From JANXMY01 sp965246745 (GTDB lineage: Bacteria > Armatimonadota > Armatimonadia > Armatimonadales > Capsulimonadaceae), in NCBI GenBank assembly GCA_965246745.1, contig OZ251980.1, positions 62,001 to 126,000 of the forward strand: a stretch of DNA of 64,000 nucleotides, read 5' to 3'. Under the pieces are notes generated by a model, which saw nothing but the letters and a program-made list of their open reading frames with translations, was not told the origin of the DNA and made no database searches. Positions 59,155-64,000 of the stretch are shown in pieces (the first letter of the stretch is position 1; every line of letters starts with the position of its first letter). Made by a program: the position numbers and the translations under genes.

Positions 59155-60418
59155 AAATACGGCGGGAGCGCATGTAGTCGAGCAGGTCGTCGTACAGGCC
59201 GCCTTCGTTGGCATACAGCGCATAGTTGCGGGCGGTCTCAAACCAGGGGCGCACGCTCGGGCGAACGTCTTTCAGGGCCTGCTTGAAGTCGCCGCCGCTG
59301 ATGGGGCGGACTTGGCCCGATGCCAGCGAGTTTTCGAGGGCGAGTTCGGCGGCGGAATCGCACAAATGGGCCAAATCCGCGCCGGAGTAATCTTCGGTTT
59401 TGGCGGCAAGCGCGGCAAAGTCCACGCCGGACAGGGGGCGGTCTTCGGAATTAAGGCGCAGGATCGACTCGCGGGCCGGCGCATCGGGCGGGAGCACCAA
59501 AAGAGTGCGGTCGAGCCGGCCCGGACGGCGCAGGGCGGCATCAATATCCCACGGATGATTGGTGGCGGCCAGGATGAATACGCCTTCGTTGTCCGCGCCG
59601 ACCGAGTCCATTTCGGCCAAAAGCTGATTGACCACATCCCGCCCGGCGCTTTGGCGCATGAGGCTCCGCTTGCGGCCCAGGGCGTCTATCTCGTCGAAAA
59701 AGAGGACGCAGGGGCGGGAGCGGCGGGCGGTCTCGAAGATTTCGTGGAGGTTTTTTTCGCTTTGCCCGAGCCACATGTCGAGCACATCGGACAAGCCGAC
59801 CGACAAAAACTTTGCGCCCAGCTCGCCGGCGGTCGCGCGGGCGATAAAAGTCTTGCCGCACCCCGGCGGCCCGTACAGCAGCAGGCCGCCTTTCAGCGAT
59901 TTTCCGTACAGCTTTCGCAGGTCCGGGTTCTGCATGGGGGCGAGGAACGCGATGTTCAGCCGCCGCTTGACTGTTTCCATGCCGGCGACATCCCGCAGGG
60001 TGATGGCAGGCCGCTCCGGCTCCCAAACGCCCGGCGCTTCCTCGTTTGCCGCCGCGACCGAAACGGGGCTGCGGTCCGGCGGCGGGACGCCGCCGCGTCC
60101 GGTGTCTGCGGGCAGGCGGGCCGGGGGCGGGGCGGGGGCAGGGTCCGACAGCAGGTCTGCGCCGAGCGCATCGAGCAGGCGGCCATAGGAAACGGCGCGA
60201 ACCGTGTCGCCGCTTTGAAAGGCCGCTTCGGCGGCTTTTCGCAGGGCTTCGCGGTTGTCCGGCTCGCGGGCAAGAACCGCCATGCACTGCTCCAGGGCGT
60301 CGCCGGGCTGCCCGCTATCGAGCAGCAGGCCCGCCAGGTGAAGCCGCAGGGGAGCGCTGTCCGGGGCGGCCAGGGCGGCGGCGGTCAGCGCCGCAATGAT
60401 GCTGGGGTCGGTAGGCAT
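59150..60418 (-). CDS. AAA+ ATPase with N-terminal TPR domain
   Basis: A 422-residue protein. N-terminal TPR units (about 1-85: PLRLHLAGLLLDSGQPGDAL, NREALRKAAEAAFQSGD), a Pro-rich linker (90-130), and a classical AAA domain with GLLLYGPPGCGKTFIA (Walker A near 180), VLFFDEIDAL (Walker B near 240), NHPWDIDAALRRPGRLDRTLLV (Arg finger region) and a C-terminal small domain (FAALAAKTEDYSGADLAHLC). The AAA part is like Cdc48/Vps4/SpoVK-type segregases rather than MoxR. It is the first of three TPR genes on this strand and probably works with the two membrane TPR proteins. Confidence 0.82.
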   Translation of the reverse strand: MPTDPSIIAALTAAALAAPDSAPLRLHLAGLLLDSGQPGDALEQCMAVLAREPDNREALRKAAEAAFQSGDTVRAVSYGRLLDALGADLLSDPAPAPPPARLPADTGRGGVPPPDRSPVSVAAANEEAPGVWEPERPAITLRDVAGMETVKRRLNIAFLAPMQNPDLRKLYGKSLKGGLLLYGPPGCGKTFIARATAGELGAKFLSVGLSDVLDMWLGQSEKNLHEIFETARRSRPCVLFFDEIDALGRKRSLMRQSAGRDVVNQLLAEMDSVGADNEGVFILAATNHPWDIDAALRRPGRLDRTLLVLPPDAPARESILRLNSEDRPLSGVDFAALAAKTEDYSGADLAHLCDSAAELALENSLASGQVRPISGGDFKQALKDVRPSVRPWFETARNYALYANEGGLYDDLLDYMRSRRIL

Positions 60419-60430
60419 AAGTTTGAGAGT

Positions 60431-60475
60431 CCCCCCCCCCGCCCCGCGTTGGGAAAACGGGGTCGGGGCGGGCGG
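60431..60475. repeat. GC-rich inverted repeat after sodA
   Basis: CCGCCCC-type arms around GCGTTGGGAAAACGG; similar in composition to family 2. May act as a terminator for sodA or be a degenerate copy. Confidence 0.35.
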
Positions 60476-60484
60476 CGCGAAAGA

Positions 60485-61088
60485 TTACCCGGCGAAGCGC
60501 TTGGCGACGGCGTCCCAGTTGACAGTGTTCCACCAGGCGGCGAGGTAGTCGGGGCGGCGGTTGTTGTACTTCAAATAATACGCGTGCTCCCAGACATCGT
60601 TGCCGAGCAGCGGGGTCTGACCGTCGCTCATCGGGTTGTCCTGGTTTGCGGTGGAAACCACGCTGAGGGTGCCGTCGGCGCTTTTGACCAGCCAGGTCCA
60701 GCCGGAGCCGAAGCGCTTGACGCCGGCATCGTTGACGGCAGCTTTCATGGCGTCCACGCTGCCGAACGCCGAATTGATGGCTTCCAGCAGTGCGCCGGAC
60801 GGCTCGCCGCCGCCGGGTCCCATGATCTCCCAAAACATCGTGTGGTTGACATGCCCGCCGCCGTTGTTGCGGACGGCGGCTTTGATGTCTTCAGGGCACT
60901 GCGCCCAGGTCTTTGATCAGCTCTTCGGGCGACTTGCCGGCAAGCTCCGGGTGCTTTTCAATGGCGGCGTTGAGGTTGGTGACATACGCCTGATGGTGCT
61001 TGTCGTGGTGCAGGTGCATCGTCGCTTCGTCAATGTGCGGCTCGAGCGCGTCGTAAGCATACGGCAGCGCGGGGACTTCAAAGGCCAT
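60485..61088 (-). CDS. sodA: Superoxide dismutase (Fe/Mn), split by a CCC TGA frameshift site
   Basis: Codons from ATG 61088 give MAFEVPALPYAYDALEPHID, MHLHHDKHHQAYVTNLNAAI, then LIKDLGAVP and TGA at 60893-60891. If one base is skipped at CCC TGA, the frame continues EDIKAAVRNNGGGHVNHTMF, FGSGWTWLV and DVWEHAYYLKYNNRRPDYL to the end. The total of about 200 residues has all four metal ligands (His27, His81 region, Asp and His of DVWEHAYY). The site equals a known +1 slippery pattern, so it may be programmed frameshifting; a one-base error in the CCC run gives the same result. Confidence 0.85.
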
Positions 61089-61132
61089 GAGTGTGACTCC
61101 TTCTGTCTGATCTTTCTTCGGTGATGTTCACG

Positions 61133-63157
61133 TTAGTTCGCGGCGGCGGCGGGTTTGTCCTGCTTCGCTTTGCCTTCCGCAAAGAATGTTTCCACTTCGG
61201 CGAGGTCGTAAACCCGGCGGGCCGGCGGCAGAAACTCTAAAAAGCGACGGCCGTAGGTTTTGCGGACCAGGCGGGTATCTAAAATGGCGACGACGCCCCG
61301 GTCGCTCGCCGTTCGGATCAAGCGGCCGAAGCCCTGCTTCAAACGGAGCTGTGCCTGCGGCAGCGCGAAGTCGCTGAACCAGTCGCCGCCCGACGCCGTG
61401 ATTTCGTCCACACGGGCTTTGTGGAGCGGGCTGTCGGGGACCGCAAACGGCAGGCGGTCAATGACGACCAGGCGCAGGTCTGCGCCGGGGATGTCCACGC
61501 CTTCCCAAAATGACTGCGTGCCGAACAAGACGGCGTTTTTCTCGTCTTTGAAAGTCTGGATCAGCTTCGGGTTCGGCATCTCGCCCTGCCGGAGCAGCGG
61601 GTACGGCAGGTCCGACTGCGTAAGCTGGTCATATGCGGCGTTCATCGCCCGGTAGGACGTAAACAAGAGAAACGCGCCGCCCTGCGAGGCTTCGATTAAA
61701 GCAATCATTTCGGACGCGGCATCATACGCGTAGCCGGGGTCGTCCGACGGCATCGGCAGGTGACGCGGCAGGTACAGCAGGCAGTTTTTCTCGTAATGGA
61801 ACGGCGAGCCGACAACCGTTTCAGTGACATGGGGGTCGGTCGGCGACAGCCCGAGGCGACTGCGAAGGTAGCCGAAGCCGCCGTCGGTGGACAGCGTCGC
61901 TGAGATAAGCGCCGCGCCGACCGACCGGGGCTGCTTCCAAAGGGCGGCGGAAAGGATTGGGGCAACCGAGATCGGCGTCCAGTTGATGGTCGCCGACGGC
62001 CCGCGCCGCCCGGCTCGGCCAAGCGACCCCCAGCGGACGAAGTTTGCATCGTCGCCGCCGAACGCCAGAGTCAATTCTTCTTTGGCGCGGACGCACTGCC
62101 GCCGCAGGCCGTCCACCCGGTCTTTGAGTGCGGCCTGCCCGCCGGTGTCCTGCTTCAGCAGCTCGGTCGCGACCGAATCCAAAAGAGCGCCGAGGGCGGC
62201 GGCCTGAGCGCGGGCGGACTCCAGCGCCGTCTCGCCGCGCAGAACTTCGGACACGACAAACTCGGGCCGTCCGCCGCGCAGAAACGGCTCAAATAGGGCG
62301 TGCGAGCTGTTTTCAATCGCTTTCAATCGGTCCGTGTTCATGTCCAAAACGCGGGCGGTGCGGCGCAGCTTGTCGGTCAGCGCAGGCAGACGGGCCGACG
62401 AGAACGCCACGCCGAACGCCCCGGCAGCGGCGGTTTCGAGGTGATGGGCTTCGTCAAAAACCACAAAATCGTAGTCCGGCAGCAGCTTGGCGTCGGGTTC
62501 GCCGGAGCGGCGCACGGCCAGGTCGCTGAGAAACAGCGCGTGGTTGACAAGCAGTATTTCGGCTTCGGCGGCTTCGCGGCGCATGCGGTAATAAAAGCAG
62601 CGGTCGAAAAAGCGGCATTCCTGCCCCTTGCAGGTGTCGGTGTTGGCCCGAATCTCGGTCCATCCGGGAAACGTAAAATCCAGCTCGGCGCTGTCGCCCG
62701 TACCCGTGGTTTTGCTCCACGCGGCCACGCGCAGAAAAAGCGGGTCGCCGACAGTCCAAAGATCGCCCCGTGCGGCATCCAAATCCTGGAGGCATAAATA
62801 GTTGCCTCGGCCTTTGACCACGGCGGCTTCGGCGGGTTTGGGCCACACGGACTGCGCCAGCGGGACATCTTTGCCGGCAAGCTGCGCTTGCAGGGCCAGG
62901 GTGTGGGTCGAGACAACAATGCGCCGGTTCGGCCCGGCATGCTTCAGCGCCGGCAGCAGGTACGCCAGGGTTTTGCCGACCCCCGTGCCCGCTTCAATCA
63001 GGGCAATGCCGCCGGGGGTCGCCATTGCGCCGTCAATCGCCGCCGCGACGGTTTGCTGCTGCGGGCGGGGCGTGAAGCCGGGCAGGGCGCGTTTGAGCGC
63101 TCCGTTTTCGCCGAGATATTTTGCGAGATATTTATTTACGTAAGCGCGTCCGGGCAT
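61133..63157 (-). CDS. dinG: DinG/XPD-like Fe-S helicase
   Basis: A 674-residue superfamily 2 helicase. Walker A is EAGTGVGKTLAYLLPAL near residue 58; KGRGNYLCLQDL and CKGQECRFFDRC give the Fe-S cluster cysteines; DEAHH is the DEAH box near 234; GTQSFWEGVDIPGADLRLVV and QAQLRLKQGFGRLIRT are motifs V and VI. DinG unwinds D-loops, R-loops and G-quadruplexes after damage. No exonuclease domain is fused. It is convergent with the secreted protein across a 170-base gap. Confidence 0.92.
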   Translation of the reverse strand: MPGRAYVNKYLAKYLGENGALKRALPGFTPRPQQQTVAAAIDGAMATPGGIALIEAGTGVGKTLAYLLPALKHAGPNRRIVVSTHTLALQAQLAGKDVPLAQSVWPKPAEAAVVKGRGNYLCLQDLDAARGDLWTVGDPLFLRVAAWSKTTGTGDSAELDFTFPGWTEIRANTDTCKGQECRFFDRCFYYRMRREAAEAEILLVNHALFLSDLAVRRSGEPDAKLLPDYDFVVFDEAHHLETAAAGAFGVAFSSARLPALTDKLRRTARVLDMNTDRLKAIENSSHALFEPFLRGGRPEFVVSEVLRGETALESARAQAAALGALLDSVATELLKQDTGGQAALKDRVDGLRRQCVRAKEELTLAFGGDDANFVRWGSLGRAGRRGPSATINWTPISVAPILSAALWKQPRSVGAALISATLSTDGGFGYLRSRLGLSPTDPHVTETVVGSPFHYEKNCLLYLPRHLPMPSDDPGYAYDAASEMIALIEASQGGAFLLFTSYRAMNAAYDQLTQSDLPYPLLRQGEMPNPKLIQTFKDEKNAVLFGTQSFWEGVDIPGADLRLVVIDRLPFAVPDSPLHKARVDEITASGGDWFSDFALPQAQLRLKQGFGRLIRTASDRGVVAILDTRLVRKTYGRRFLEFLPPARRVYDLAEVETFFAEGKAKQDKPAAAAN

Positions 63158-63330
63158 AATAGGTTGAAGTTTCTTTGCGAAAATCTTTCGGTTTGTTTGC
63201 GTATTGGGGTTTGTTTTCGGCGGCAGGCAGGTATAACAAGGCAGAACTTGACCGAAACCCGCTTCGGCGCTTCGCCCTGCACGACGGCGGACCCGGAGAC
63301 GGTCCTAGTAAAAAGGAGCTTTTTCCACCC

Positions 63331-64000
63331 ATGTCCACACGAACCACTTTGAACCGCCTGGCCCTCGCCGGCGCCGTCGCCGCCATGCTGGCTTCGGCCT
63401 CGCACGGCGCTTTCGCCCAGGTCGCCGACACGCCGGCGGCGCCGCCGACCGCTCCGACTTCGACACCGCCCGGCCCGACAAGCACGACGCCCGACAATGC
63501 AAACACCACAACGCCTTCGGCCACTCCCGGACCGGCCACCAGCACCGATACCACGGCTCCGGGGTCCGGCAGCATGAGTTCGGGCAGCATGAGTTCGGGC
63601 AGCATGGATTCGGGCAGCACGGCGTCTATGCCGATGTCCGGCATGTCCAAGCCAAGTGTCCCGACCCCGCCGACGAATCTGCCGACCGACTACAGCATTC
63701 TCAACAACCGCGTCTTCGACAACACGGATTTGAGCCAGGCGCGGGCACGCGGCTTGACGGACTCTCAGATTGCCACCATTGTCAAGATCAGCAAAGAAAC
63801 CGGGTTTTCGTTCCAGTACGTTTCCGCTCAGGTGGAGCGCGGCGTGACATTTCCGGCGCTTGCGACGATGTACGGCCTGAAGCTTGCCGATGTTTATTCC
63901 AACGACAAAGAAAAGCAGGAAGTTTCCGACTACGATGCCCTGAGCAGCTACGCAAAGTCGCTCGGCAAAAGCGACAGCGGCGCGATGAGCATGCCGATGA
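63331..64000 (+). CDS. Secreted Thr/Ser/Pro-rich protein, C-terminus beyond the window
   Basis: Starts at ATG 63331 behind AAAAGGAG. A signal peptide (LAGAVAAMLASASHGAFAQ) precedes a low-complexity linker (residues 30-105) rich in Thr, Pro and Gly with three copies of a GSMSSGSM-like unit. The following part (residues 110-223) has NNRVFDNTDLSQARARGLTD and KISKETGFSFQYVSAQVERG, a helical domain I do not recognise. No stop codon before the window end. TATAAC near 63232 may be its promoter. Confidence 0.65.
   Translation, partial: MSTRTTLNRLALAGAVAAMLASASHGAFAQVADTPAAPPTAPTSTPPGPTSTTPDNANTTTPSATPGPATSTDTTAPGSGSMSSGSMSSGSMDSGSTASMPMSGMSKPSVPTPPTNLPTDYSILNNRVFDNTDLSQARARGLTDSQIATIVKISKETGFSFQYVSAQVERGVTFPALATMYGLKLADVYSNDKEKQEVSDYDALSSYAKSLGKSDSGAMSMPM

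Noticed and set aside
59312..60916. 534-codon open frame on the plus strand
   Set aside because: Antisense to the TPR-AAA gene and sodA; the real genes have Walker and SOD motifs.

Overview
The window is a dense, GC-rich (roughly 60-65%) bacterial chromosome segment with short intergenic gaps, many ATGA/TTGA-type overlaps and housekeeping genes on both strands (rplU, rpmA, rpmG, tuf, pyk, rng, murI, rph, ssrA, tRNA-Trp). The gene mix (floA, PrkA/DUF444/SpoVR, several Uma2 nucleases, KGG-repeat and LEA-like stress proteins, a cbb3-type oxidase, a selenoprotein formate dehydrogenase) suggests a Gram-negative-like soil or surface bacterium outside the Proteobacteria. Armatimonadota or a neighbouring phylum is my best guess, but it rests on gene content only. 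Many start codons lie 5-7 bases after a TATAAT-like box, so leaderless transcription looks common.

Layout. 1-7632: floA (cut by the window start), a phosphoesterase and a GAF-PAS protein, an odd tRNA-Glu, pyk, a DivIC-like protein, rng, a HigA-like remnant, rplU-rpmA. 7633-18516: a DedA protein, then the PrkA / DUF444 (YeaH-like) / SpoVR trio, interleaved with two Uma2 nucleases, a DUF421 protein with an apparent CTG start, an M50 protease with CBS domains, and a tandemly duplicated PD-(D/E)xK family carrying a copied 3' end of the DUF444 gene. 18513-22405: a GNAT enzyme, a type IIG restriction-modification enzyme with an AT-rich recognition region, and a HicA/HicB pair whose toxin gene has a stop codon. 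22406-24275: a structured leader, tuf, rpmG, tRNA-Trp. 24349-32812: lipoproteins, a TlpA-like thioredoxin, two TrkA proteins, dtd, a SprT-like protein, a sugar kinase/nucleotidyltransferase pair, RidA and a three-gene stress cluster.

32870-37812 (minus strand): amidase, GerMN lipoprotein, murI, rph, a small membrane protein and rdgB, a cell-wall/RNA-processing block whose murI-gerM-rph-rdgB core resembles that of Bacillus. 37910-44675: a MazF/MazE-type pair, tmRNA, an adenylate-kinase-like enzyme, a TPR membrane protein, an epimerase with a divergent PadR regulator, a phytoene-desaturase-like flavoenzyme, and a Uma2 gene with two small coiled-coil genes (one frameshifted). 44744-50858: a selenocysteine formate dehydrogenase operon (alpha with in-frame TGA and a SECIS-like hairpin, Fe-S beta, NrfD, small protein). 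50882-56957: a Gfo/Idh/MocA oxidoreductase, an ABC-F ATPase, palindromic repeats, and a cbb3 oxidase (CcoN plus a CcoO-cytochrome c fusion). 56957-60418: three minus-strand genes encoding TPR proteins, one fused to an AAA+ ATPase. 60485-64000: a superoxide dismutase gene interrupted at CCC TGA, a DinG-like helicase and a truncated secreted protein.

Functionally, the formate dehydrogenase could feed electrons to quinone for the cbb3 oxidase encoded 4 kb downstream. The PrkA-DUF444-SpoVR set and the KGG/LEA/DUF948 cluster point to stationary-phase or desiccation tolerance. The best candidates for something undescribed are the TPR-AAA operon, the PrkA region with its duplicated nuclease family, and the regulatory layout (leaderless promoters, a -10 box overlapping a stop codon, a CCC_TGA +1 frameshift site).
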